From NCBI GenBank assembly GCA_035512595.1, contig DATKDU010000376.1, forward strand, positions 1 to 7,848: 7,848 nucleotides of DNA, given 5' to 3'. Made by a program: the position numbers and the translations under genes. The notes under the pieces are model-generated. The model did not search any database, had not been told where the DNA came from, and saw only the letters and a program-made list of their open reading frames with translations. This document shows, in pieces, positions 1 through 5,867 of the stretch. This DNA is from DATKDU01 sp035512595 (GTDB lineage: Bacteria > Planctomycetota > Planctomycetia > Pirellulales > Pirellulaceae). Within the stretch, counting starts at the first letter, position 1, and the number at the start of each line of letters is the position of its first letter.

Positions 1-738
1 CGCGGGGAAACGCACGCCCTGATGGGACCCAACGGCTCCGGCAAGAGCACGCTGGGCCTGGTCATCATGGGGCACCCGAAATACGAAGTCACCGAAGGCT
101 CGATCACCCTCAATGGCGAGGACCTGCTGGACAAAGAGCCCGACGAGCGGGCCCGGCTCGGCTTGTTCTACGCCTTTCAGCGGCCGATCGCGATTCCCGG
201 CGTGAAGCTGGCGGATTTCCTGCGTCACGCGGCCACCAACGTCCGCAACCCCGCCCGCAAGGAAGGCGAAGAGCTGATGCCGATGAAGGATTTTCGCCGC
301 GAGTTGAAGGGGAAGATGGAGCAGCTCCGCATGGACAGCGAGTTTGCCCGGCGGTACGTCAACGACGGCTTCTCCGGCGGCGAGATGAAGCGGGCCGAGA
401 TTTTGCAGCTCGCCATGCTCCAGCCGAAGATCGCCATCCTCGACGAGACCGACAGCGGCCTCGACGCGGATGCCGTGCGGCTGGCCAGCCAAAGCATTGC
501 CGAGATCGGGCGGGAGAAGATGGGCCTGCTCATCATTACGCACCACGACAAGCTGCTGGAGCACAACAAGCCCGACTTCACGCATGTGATGCTCGGCGGA
601 CGGATCGTCGAGACCGGCGGCATTGAATTGGCAGACGAGCTGCACACGCAAGGTTACGACCGGATTCGCAAGGCCTACCCCGATGCCGACGCCGAGAACC
701 GGGCGATGACGGCGAAGGAAGAGCCGGCAGCGGTGTAG
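1..738 (+). CDS. sufC: SufC, ATPase of the SUF Fe-S cluster assembly complex (5' end missing)
   Basis: SufC is the cytoplasmic ABC-type ATPase that binds SufB and SufD and drives conformational change of the SufBC2D scaffold; it is not a transporter. The frame is open from base 1, so the start and roughly 25-30 N-terminal residues lie upstream of the window; the ATG at 22 is internal (HALMGPNGSGKST). Visible motifs are Walker A GPNGSGKS (25-48), Q-loop glutamine (178-180) in YAFQRP, ABC signature SGGE (373-384), Walker B ending in the SufC-typical ILDETDSGLD (436-465), and the H-loop histidine (541-543) in IITHH. The ETDSGLD variant and the following sufB separate it from transporter ATPases. 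The short acidic, alanine-rich tail after the ATPase core is unremarkable. It lies 121 bases before sufB, with a long hairpin in the gap. Confidence 0.96.
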   Translation, partial: RGETHALMGPNGSGKSTLGLVIMGHPKYEVTEGSITLNGEDLLDKEPDERARLGLFYAFQRPIAIPGVKLADFLRHAATNVRNPARKEGEELMPMKDFRRELKGKMEQLRMDSEFARRYVNDGFSGGEMKRAEILQLAMLQPKIAILDETDSGLDADAVRLASQSIAEIGREKMGLLIITHHDKLLEHNKPDFTHVMLGGRIVETGGIELADELHTQGYDRIRKAYPDADAENRAMTAKEEPAAV

Positions 739-771
739 CGATTGTTGAAGTAGAGACTCAAACGAAGAAAG

Positions 772-849
772 AATGACCAATGACCAAGCACCAATGACCA
801 ATTCTTCCCACTGACTTCATTGGTCATTGGGATTTGGTCATTGGTCATT
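772..849. repeat. GGTCATTG-type long inverted repeat (hairpin) between sufC and sufB
   Basis: The arms are 772-802 and 819-849, 31 bases each. Of these, 28 pair perfectly and only a central 3-base block mismatches (GCA at 788-790 opposite GAT at 831-833). The loop is 16 bases (803-818). Each arm is itself built from repeated ATTGGTCATTGG-like units. Translated, it gives the VIGHW/GHWS peptide I associate with a dispersed planctomycete intergenic repeat. The right arm ends 10 bases before the sufB ATG. No T-run follows, so it is not a canonical intrinsic terminator. It could modulate the sufC-to-sufB expression ratio or mRNA stability, or be a neutral mobile repeat. Confidence 0.9.
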
Positions 850-859
850 TCAAAAAGAT

Positions 860-2284
860 ATGGCAACCGACACCACCACGCTCGACACCACCACGCACGC
901 CGACCCGATTGGGGAAATCAACAAGTACGATTTCCGCACCGAGAGCAAGGCGTTCTTCAAGGCCCGCAAAGGCGTCGATGCGGAGATCGTCAACCAGATC
1001 TCCGACATGAAGGACGAGCCGCAGTGGATGCGCGACTTCCGCCTCGAGGCCTTGAAGATTTTCGAGTCCAAGCCGATGCCCAAGTGGGGCGGGGCCGTGG
1101 ACCTCAACTTCCAGGACATCTACTACTACCTCAAGCCGACCGACCACCAAGGCCGCACCTGGGACGACGTCCCCAAGGAAATCAAGGACACCTTCGACCG
1201 CCTCGGCATTCCCGAGGCCGAGCGGAAGTTCCTTTCCGGCGTGAAGGCCCAATTTGAGAGTGAAGTCGTCTACGGATCGCTGAAGGAAGACCTGTCGAAG
1301 CAAGGGGTGATCTTCACCGACACCGACACGGCCGTCCGCGAGCATTCGGACCTGGTGCGGGAATACTTCGCCAAGATCATCCCGCCGAACGACAACAAGT
1401 TCGCCGCCCTCAACTCGGCGGTCTGGTCGGGCGGCTCGTTCATCTACGTCCCCAAGGGGGTCAAGATCGAGTTTCCGCTCCAGGCCTACTTCCGCATCAA
1501 CGCGGAGAACATGGGTCAGTTCGAGCGGACGCTGATCATCGTCGATGAAGGGGCCTCGGTTCACTACGTCGAAGGCTGCACGGCCCCGATGTACAGCACC
1601 GAGAGCCTGCACTCGGCCGTCGTCGAGATCATGGTCAAGCGCGGGGCCCGCTGCCGCTATACGACGATCCAGAACTGGGCCAACAACATCTACAACCTGG
1701 TGACCAAGCGGGCGATGGCCTACGGCGACGCCACGATGGAGTGGATCGACGGCAACCTCGGCAGCCGGCTGACGATGAAGTATCCGTCGGTCTACATGAT
1801 GGAGCCCGGCGCCCACGGCGAGATTCTGTCGATCGCCTTTGCCGGCGCGGGCCAGCACCAGGACGCCGGGGCCAAGCTGGTTCACTGTGCTCCCAACACG
1901 ACCGGCCAGATTATTTCCAAATCGATCAGCAAGAACGGCGGCCGCGCCAGCTACCGCGGTCTGGTGCGGGTCGAGAAGGGGGCCAAGGGGGCCAAGACGA
2001 ACGTCGTCTGCGACGCCCTGATCCTCGACAACAAGAGCCGCAGCGACACGTACCCGTACATCGAGATTGCCGAGCAGGACGTGTCGGTGGGTCACGAGGC
2101 GAGCGTCAGCCGGATCGGCGAGGAGCAGCTCTTTTACATGATGAGCCGCGGCCTGACCGAACCGGAGGCCAGCGCCATGATCGTCAACGGCTTCATCGAG
2201 CCGCTGGTGAAGGAGCTGCCGATGGAATACTCCGTCGAGATGAACCGGCTGATTCAGTTGCAGATGGAAGGGTCGGTGGGATAA
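860..2284 (+). CDS. sufB: SufB, Fe-S cluster scaffold subunit
   Basis: SufB is the core scaffold of SufBC2D on which Fe-S clusters are assembled in the cytoplasm. The 474-residue product has the usual family length. The N-terminal half carries the SufB-type EPQWMRDFRLEALKIF segment. The C-terminal beta-helix contains RYTTIQNWANNIYNLV, the NTTGQIISKSISKNGGRASY block and the end MEGSVG. Cys384 (VVCDALI) and Glu413 (GHEAS) have the same 29-residue spacing as E. coli Cys405 and Glu434, the residues tied to cluster assembly. The E. coli-like N-terminal Cys cluster is not apparent, which is common in shorter SufB proteins. ATG 860 is chosen: an in-frame TTG at 827 would add residues encoded only by the upstream hairpin arm. 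No clear Shine-Dalgarno precedes 860. Third positions are strongly GC-biased (about 88% by hand count of the first 51 codons). Confidence 0.97.
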   Translation: MATDTTTLDTTTHADPIGEINKYDFRTESKAFFKARKGVDAEIVNQISDMKDEPQWMRDFRLEALKIFESKPMPKWGGAVDLNFQDIYYYLKPTDHQGRTWDDVPKEIKDTFDRLGIPEAERKFLSGVKAQFESEVVYGSLKEDLSKQGVIFTDTDTAVREHSDLVREYFAKIIPPNDNKFAALNSAVWSGGSFIYVPKGVKIEFPLQAYFRINAENMGQFERTLIIVDEGASVHYVEGCTAPMYSTESLHSAVVEIMVKRGARCRYTTIQNWANNIYNLVTKRAMAYGDATMEWIDGNLGSRLTMKYPSVYMMEPGAHGEILSIAFAGAGQHQDAGAKLVHCAPNTTGQIISKSISKNGGRASYRGLVRVEKGAKGAKTNVVCDALILDNKSRSDTYPYIEIAEQDVSVGHEASVSRIGEEQLFYMMSRGLTEPEASAMIVNGFIEPLVKELPMEYSVEMNRLIQLQMEGSVG

Positions 2285-2325
2285 CAAGCGAGCTAGGACT
2301 TGATCCGGCACATTCACTTGAATGA

Positions 2326-2769
2326 ATGGCATTCCAGCGACCATTTTTATACCGGGGCACTACGGTCGGATGGCCCGGTAACGACGTCCTGCAACAACTT
2401 GGCTTAACGCCAACGACGGAAGATCCGATTGTCGCCACGTTATTCGCGTTTTGGAGTGCTCGATATGGCGAGGCCATCGTCCAGGCTTGCGAAGTTCGTG
2501 CGGTGGCCGCCCTTGTCCATCCGAGCAATTGGAGGTCGCAGGTTGAGTGCGAAGTCGTAATCGCAGTTGCACCGGCAGCATTTACTCAGAAGTATGTAGT
2601 CACGTCCATACGTGCGCAAACGGCGCGAACACTACTTGCCGAAATGAGTTATGAGTTGGCACCGGGCTTTGCCGATCTCAACGAATTCCTAATTCGGCTC
2701 AAAGAGACGCCGCGGCTTAGCGAACGGGAAATCGAGAGGTTTGATGAGATGATGCTGGAAAGAGGTTGA
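2326..2769 (+). CDS. Small protein with ADP-ribosyltransferase-like motif layout
   Basis: I do not recognise a named family. The 147-residue soluble protein has an order of motifs resembling R-S-E class ADP-ribosyltransferases. LYRGTT (Arg10) comes near the start. A degenerate Ser/Thr segment TPTT followed by DPIVATLFA (28-41) resembles the 'STS/TT.DP.VA..FA' region. ECEVVIAVAPAAF (74-86) resembles the ExE strand with its downstream 'P..F' element. No signal peptide or membrane segment is seen. A stop codon (2323-2325) directly precedes ATG 2326, fixing the earliest start; no good ribosome site is visible. It lies 41 bases after sufB and 2 bases before the next gene, suggesting a two-gene unit. 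Third-position GC is about 57% in the first 51 codons against about 88% in sufB, suggesting separate origin. The gene call is firm; the enzymatic reading is inference. Confidence 0.8.
   Translation: MAFQRPFLYRGTTVGWPGNDVLQQLGLTPTTEDPIVATLFAFWSARYGEAIVQACEVRAVAALVHPSNWRSQVECEVVIAVAPAAFTQKYVVTSIRAQTARTLLAEMSYELAPGFADLNEFLIRLKETPRLSEREIERFDEMMLERG
2760..2765 (+). promoter_or_regulatory. Shine-Dalgarno of the EF-Tu-domain-II-like gene
   Basis: AAGAGG lies within the last codons of the preceding gene, 6 bases before ATG 2772. It supports ATG 2772 over the in-frame TTG at 2766, which overlaps the upstream stop codon. It also points to translational coupling of the two cassette genes. Confidence 0.6.
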
Positions 2770-2771
2770 CC

Positions 2772-3149
2772 ATGGCTGACGAAATTGGGTTCATCGTCGA
2801 ATACGTTGTTTCTGACAACGAAGGCTATTTCCATGCGGTCGGCCGCTGCGGCGAGAATCCGATCCATGTTGGGGATCAGTTTCACAGGATCTACGCGCCG
2901 GCAGTCATTGTGCGCAGCTCCTACCAGGGTCTGGGTGAAGTGTCGCCGGTCAAGTTGCGCGTGGAACGTATCCAGGCGTACCAGCATCAACTTGAAAAGC
3001 TTGGCCAGGGGATGACTGGAACTATCGATCTGCGTGGAGACGGATTGAATCGAGTCATTCCAGGGGCCGTTCTTGGAGTTCCCTCTCGTGGCGATGGTGC
3101 GGAACAAGCTTTTCCGGAAGCGATACCGCAGGAAAACCGCATAACATGA
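2772..3149 (+). CDS. Stand-alone EF-Tu domain-II-like beta-barrel protein
   Basis: This is a 125-residue soluble protein without a P-loop or GTPase domain. Its pattern follows domain II of EF-Tu and related translation factors: GYFHAVGR (18-25), then HVGDQF (32-37, compare the 'KVGEEVEI' turn), KLRVERIQAYQ (61-71, compare 'TGVEMFRK'), LEKLGQGMTGTIDLRG (74-89, compare 'LDEGRAGENVGVLLRG'), and RVIPGAVLG (94-102, compare 'IERGQVLA'). The C-terminal tail of about 22 residues looks disordered. ATG 2772 is chosen for its ribosome site and its 2-base spacing from the upstream stop. It is partnered with the ADP-ribosyltransferase-like gene. The comparison is from memory of E. coli EF-Tu. Possible roles are a partner or inhibitor of the upstream protein or a binding module; none is shown by sequence alone. 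Confidence 0.8.
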   Translation: MADEIGFIVEYVVSDNEGYFHAVGRCGENPIHVGDQFHRIYAPAVIVRSSYQGLGEVSPVKLRVERIQAYQHQLEKLGQGMTGTIDLRGDGLNRVIPGAVLGVPSRGDGAEQAFPEAIPQENRIT

Positions 3150-3186
3150 GCGGACCCGCCCCTGACGATTTGCCATTACGGGGCCT

Positions 3187-4572
3187 ATGTTTGCTTCACC
3201 GACTGATCGATATCACATGCCCTCGACCCTTTCCAAATTCGGATTCGACCAGCACACATTCGATGGGTTTGTTGCCGCGCGCAGCGAGCCCGAGTGGCTA
3301 GCCGACCAGCGTCGCGAGCACTTTCGCACGTTCGAACAACTTGCCTGGCCGCAGCGGAATGACGAAGAGTGGATCCGCACCGACATCCGGCTGTTCAAGC
3401 TCAATCAATTCGCCCCGCCCGCCGACACACTACCCCGAAGCGTCAGCGAGGGACCGGACACACTAACCCGAAGCGCCAGCGAGGGACTCCCTCCCGCTCT
3501 CCTCAGCGAGAACGTCGCTCTGGCCGGCCGCACCGCCGCCCTCGACAGCCGGCCGCTCGCTTCGACGCTGAAACCCAAGTGGGCCGAAAAGGGGGTCGTC
3601 TTCGGCAGTCTGGACGAGCTGGTCCACACCCACGGCGAACTGGTGAAAAAGCACCTCTTTACCCGAGCCGTCGATCCGAGTTACGACAAGTTTGCCGCCC
3701 TCCACGCGGCATTCTGGTCCGGCGGCCATTTGCTCTACGTCCCCAAAGGCGTCGTCGTCGATGAGCCGCTGCACGCCCTGTCGGCACTCAACCACGGCGG
3801 CACCGACCTGTCGCACACGCTGGTGATCCTGGACGAGGGGGCGGAAGCGACGCTGATGGTCGAGACCGCCAGCCATGCCGAGCCCGACGGCGGGTTTCAC
3901 TGCGGCGCGACCGAGGTGATCCTCGGCCAGAACTCGCGGTTCCGCCTGGTCTCCTTGCAGAACTGGGGTCACGGCGTGTGGCACTTCGCCCACCAGAAGG
4001 CGCTGGTCGGCCGCGATGCGTCGCTCCAGTGGACGATTGCCGCCATCGGCAGCCGGCTGGCCAAGGTGAACCAGCACGTGGAGCTGGTCGGCCGCGGGGC
4101 CGAGTGCCAGGTCAACGGCGTCTTCTTCACCGAGGGCAAGCAGCACATCTCCTATCACACGCTCCAGCACCATGCGGCCCCGCAATGCCGCAGCGATTTC
4201 CTCTACAAATCGGCCCTCCAGGACCAGGCGCGGACGGTGTGGCGGGGCATGATCAAGGTCGATCCGCTGGCCCAGCAGACCAACGGCTACCAGCGAAACG
4301 ACAATATGCTGCTGTCCCCCAACGCCCGGGCCGACTCGATCCCGGGGCTGGAGATCGAGGCGGACGACGTCCGCTGCACGCACGGCAGCACCAGCGGCAA
4401 AGTGGACGAAGAGCAGATCTTCTACGCCCAGGCCCGCGGCTTCACCCGCCGCGAAGCCACGCGGATGATCGTCAGCGGCTTCTTCCAGCAGATTTTCGAT
4501 CGGATCACGATCGACAGCGTCCGCGAGGCGCTGGGGCTGGCGATCGCGAGGAGAGTAAGAGAATATGCGTAG
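3187..4572 (+). CDS. sufD: SufD, Fe-S scaffold partner subunit with an in-frame repeat insertion
   Basis: SufD is the SufB paralogue that completes the SufBC2D scaffold and contributes to iron acquisition and cluster formation. The 461-residue product has an N-terminal helical part (EPEWLADQRREHFRTFEQL), a beta-helix core (LVILDEGAEATLMVET; LVSLQNWGHGVWHFAHQKAL), and the C-terminal RCTHGSTSGKVDEEQIFYAQ block. His399 in CTHGST corresponds to E. coli SufD His360, a key residue; Cys397 lies beside it. The end, TRMIVSGFFQQIFDRI, is typical of the family. Residues 80-101 are encoded by a tandem dispersed repeat (3424-3489) not expected in SufD. ATG 3187 is used because a weak GGGG lies just upstream; the in-frame ATG 3217, which yields MPSTLSKF, is a real alternative. 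Two foreign-looking genes separate it from sufB. Confidence 0.94.
   Translation: MFASPTDRYHMPSTLSKFGFDQHTFDGFVAARSEPEWLADQRREHFRTFEQLAWPQRNDEEWIRTDIRLFKLNQFAPPADTLPRSVSEGPDTLTRSASEGLPPALLSENVALAGRTAALDSRPLASTLKPKWAEKGVVFGSLDELVHTHGELVKKHLFTRAVDPSYDKFAALHAAFWSGGHLLYVPKGVVVDEPLHALSALNHGGTDLSHTLVILDEGAEATLMVETASHAEPDGGFHCGATEVILGQNSRFRLVSLQNWGHGVWHFAHQKALVGRDASLQWTIAAIGSRLAKVNQHVELVGRGAECQVNGVFFTEGKQHISYHTLQHHAAPQCRSDFLYKSALQDQARTVWRGMIKVDPLAQQTNGYQRNDNMLLSPNARADSIPGLEIEADDVRCTHGSTSGKVDEEQIFYAQARGFTRREATRMIVSGFFQQIFDRITIDSVREALGLAIARRVREYA
3424..3489. repeat. Two tandem 33-bp copies of a dispersed planctomycete-type repeat inside sufD
   Basis: Unit 1 is 3424-3456 and unit 2 is 3457-3489; 29 of 33 bases are identical. 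The shared core is CCCGAAGCGYCAGCGAGGGA. In the sufD frame the units encode DTLPRSVSEGP and DTLTRSASEGL. In another plus-strand frame they read PKRQRGT, and on the minus strand they contain SLALRVS. I recognise these peptides from many unrelated planctomycete entries, which marks the unit as a dispersed element. The length of 33 keeps the sufD frame open. Confidence 0.85.
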
Positions 4573-4578
4573 TTGTTA

Positions 4579-4654
4579 AACGCAAAGGCGCAGTGGAACG
4601 CAAAGACGCGGGGTAGTCGCACGGCGACTTTGCGCTTCTCTGCGTCATTGCGTT
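4579..4654. repeat. ACGCAAAG-type imperfect inverted repeat after sufD
   Basis: The arms are 4579-4608 and 4625-4654, with 24 of 30 positions complementary, separated by 16 bases. A smaller perfect hairpin, AGTCGC-ACG-GCGACT (4615-4629), occupies the apex and competes with the outer stem. The arms consist of AACGCAAAG/CGCAAAGACG units, a pattern I associate with dispersed hairpins in planctomycete intergenic DNA. No T-run follows, so terminator function is not supported. It fills most of the 104-base gap between sufD and the zinc-ribbon gene. Confidence 0.8.
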
Positions 4655-4676
4655 GAAGTAGTTGGTGCGTGCGCCA

Positions 4677-5054
4677 ATGACGACGGCGGTTTGCATCTAC
4701 TGTGGCGAGTTCAAGTTCGGAGCGCTATGCTCGTGCGATCAATGTGGACGAAATCCACAAGCTAAAGACCACGTCCTGAAGTCAATGGCGCTGACAGATC
4801 ACTTCTACTCTGGCGAAGAGTTGAAGTCGTTCGCCAATAAGGTAAAGGCAGGCGAAGATTTTGAAATACAAGCCGAGCTTAAAGAAGGGTTTGAGTCCGA
4901 GATTGACGAAGATCTGCTGGAAGAGCTTAGAAAGCTGAGCGACCCCAAGCGTCGAGAACGAAATCGAAAGCGTGAGGAACGCATTATCGTCGCGCTGATC
5001 GTTTTGGTGCTCGCTGGAATCGCTTGGATGATTTATCGATTTGTGATCAGGTAA
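4677..5054 (+). CDS. Zinc-ribbon protein with C-terminal membrane anchor
   Basis: I do not recognise a named family. The 125-residue product starts with a probable metal-binding ribbon, C6-IY-C9 and C18-S-C20-DQ-C23, inside CIYCGEFKFGAL and CSCDQCG. The middle (about 45-90) is acidic and helical. A strongly basic stretch (KRRERNRKREER, about 91-102) comes next, then one hydrophobic segment (about 103-120, IIVALIVLVLAGIAWMIY). There is no signal peptide. The positive flank before the helix suggests a tail anchor with the ribbon in the cytoplasm. ATG 4677 is preferred over the in-frame TTG 4662; the ribosome site is weak either way. Third-position GC is about 63% in the first 51 codons, lower than the suf genes. 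It ends 2 bases before the Rieske-SufT start, so the two are likely co-translated. A redox or metal-related role is only suggested by context. Confidence 0.8.
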   Translation: MTTAVCIYCGEFKFGALCSCDQCGRNPQAKDHVLKSMALTDHFYSGEELKSFANKVKAGEDFEIQAELKEGFESEIDEDLLEELRKLSDPKRRERNRKREERIIVALIVLVLAGIAWMIYRFVIR

Positions 5055-5056
5055 TC

Positions 5057-5809
5057 ATGTCCAACTTCATCCCTGCCGCCAAACTCAGCGAACTCAACGC
5101 CACCGGCCGCCTGCTGGTCGAAGTGGACGATCGGATTGTCGCGCTGTTCAGGGTCGGCGGCGAGATTTTTTGCATCGACGACGTCTGCACGCACGACGGC
5201 GGGCCGTTGTCGGACGGCAAGCTCGACGATCATACGATCGCCTGTCCGCGGCACGGGGCCAAGTTCGACATCCGCACCGGCAAGGCGCTGACCATGCCGG
5301 CGACCGTCGATACGGCGGCTCACGATGTGAAGATCGAGGGGGATACGATCTTTGTGCGGATTTGCGAGCGGGGGAAGGCGGCCCAGGCCGCCAATCCGAC
5401 GAATGCGGGACCGATTGCCGGGACGGTCTTGAAGGCGTCTGGCGCAGCAGACGTTAAAACGGAACCAGTCACACCCGCCGTGGACGGCGGGGTTAACCTG
5501 AGCGAAGACCTCGTCCGCGAGGAGCTGAAGAAGGTTATCGACCCCGAGCTGTTCGTGAACATCGTCGATCTGGGGCTGATCTACAACGTCGATCTGGTGC
5601 CGCGGGACGACGGCAAGACGACCGTCAAGATCGACATGACGATGACCAGCCCCATGTGCCCTGCCGGCCCGCAGCTCATCGCCAACAGCAAGCAGGTGGT
5701 CTCACGGCTCGATCCCGTGGGTGACGTCGAGGTGAAGATCGTCCTCGATCCGCCGTGGACGCCCGACAAGATGACCGACGAAGCGCGGGACCAACTGGGG
5801 ATTTTTTGA
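5057..5809 (+). CDS. Rieske [2Fe-2S] ferredoxin domain fused to SufT/MIP18-family (DUF59) domain
   Basis: The 250-residue soluble protein has two domains. The N-terminal Rieske domain (about 1-106) has the ligand set C44-T-H46 and C63-PR-H66 in CTHDGGPL and CPRHGAKFDI, as in ferredoxin subunits that carry a [2Fe-2S] cluster. An Ala/Pro-rich linker (about 107-147) follows. The C-terminal domain (148-250) is of the FeS_assembly/MIP18 family, with the conserved DPE (162-164), VDLGLIYNV, and the reactive-type Cys201 in MTSPMCPAGPQL; it ends in LDPPWTPDKM. Members of this family (SufT, PaaD, MIP18) act in Fe-S maturation and transfer. In many genomes these two functions are separate suf-operon genes. 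ATG 5057 is chosen: AGG at 5049-5051 precedes it, and it follows the upstream stop by 2 bases. An in-frame ATG at 5024 would overlap the zinc-ribbon gene. The domains are firm; the joint function is inferred. Confidence 0.93.
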   Translation: MSNFIPAAKLSELNATGRLLVEVDDRIVALFRVGGEIFCIDDVCTHDGGPLSDGKLDDHTIACPRHGAKFDIRTGKALTMPATVDTAAHDVKIEGDTIFVRICERGKAAQAANPTNAGPIAGTVLKASGAADVKTEPVTPAVDGGVNLSEDLVREELKKVIDPELFVNIVDLGLIYNVDLVPRDDGKTTVKIDMTMTSPMCPAGPQLIANSKQVVSRLDPVGDVEVKIVLDPPWTPDKMTDEARDQLGIF

Positions 5810-5867
5810 TGTAGGACAGGTTTTCAACCTGTCCAGAAGACGGGACAGGTTGGAAACCTGTCCTACA
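5810..5867. repeat. GTAGGACAGGTT-type inverted repeat between convergent genes, possible bidirectional terminator
   Basis: The arms are 5810-5834 and 5843-5867, 25 bases each, with 24 Watson-Crick pairs and one G-T wobble and an 8-base loop. This would be a very stable stem in either transcript. It begins right after the Rieske-SufT stop, and its right arm contains the permease stop codon (5863-5865, minus strand). A T6 run lies before the left arm on the plus strand; no T-run follows the stem in either direction, so factor-independent termination is not classical. In other frames it reads VGQVSNL, a repeat peptide I know from planctomycete proteomes. Confidence 0.85.

Noticed and set aside
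772..849. CRISPR-like or riboswitch interpretation of the GGTCATTG repeats
   Set aside because: There are no evenly spaced unique spacers; the units form two complementary arms. No known riboswitch core is visible.
827..859. Longer sufB start at an in-frame TTG (827)
   Set aside because: The extra residues (MGFGHWSFQKD) are the translation of the hairpin's right arm and do not resemble SufB; ATG 860 gives a normal SufB length.
2311..2324. Short palindrome CATTCA-CT-TGAATG just before the cassette start, considered as an operator
   Set aside because: Only 6 bp per arm, no promoter elements seen beside it, and no second copy in the window; chance is likely.
845..2344. Long open frame of 499 codons on the minus strand opposite sufB
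   Set aside because: It is a shadow of the GC-rich third positions of sufB. Its composition (very rich in D, V, H, L and R) matches no protein pattern I know.
3463..4383. Minus-strand open frame of 306 codons opposite sufD
   Set aside because: It is the same shadow effect over a clear sufD, with no recognisable motifs.
5024..5056. Earlier ATG (5024) for the Rieske-SufT gene
   Set aside because: It would overlap the zinc-ribbon coding sequence by 31 bases and add residues before the normal Rieske start; ATG 5057 has AGG at the right distance.
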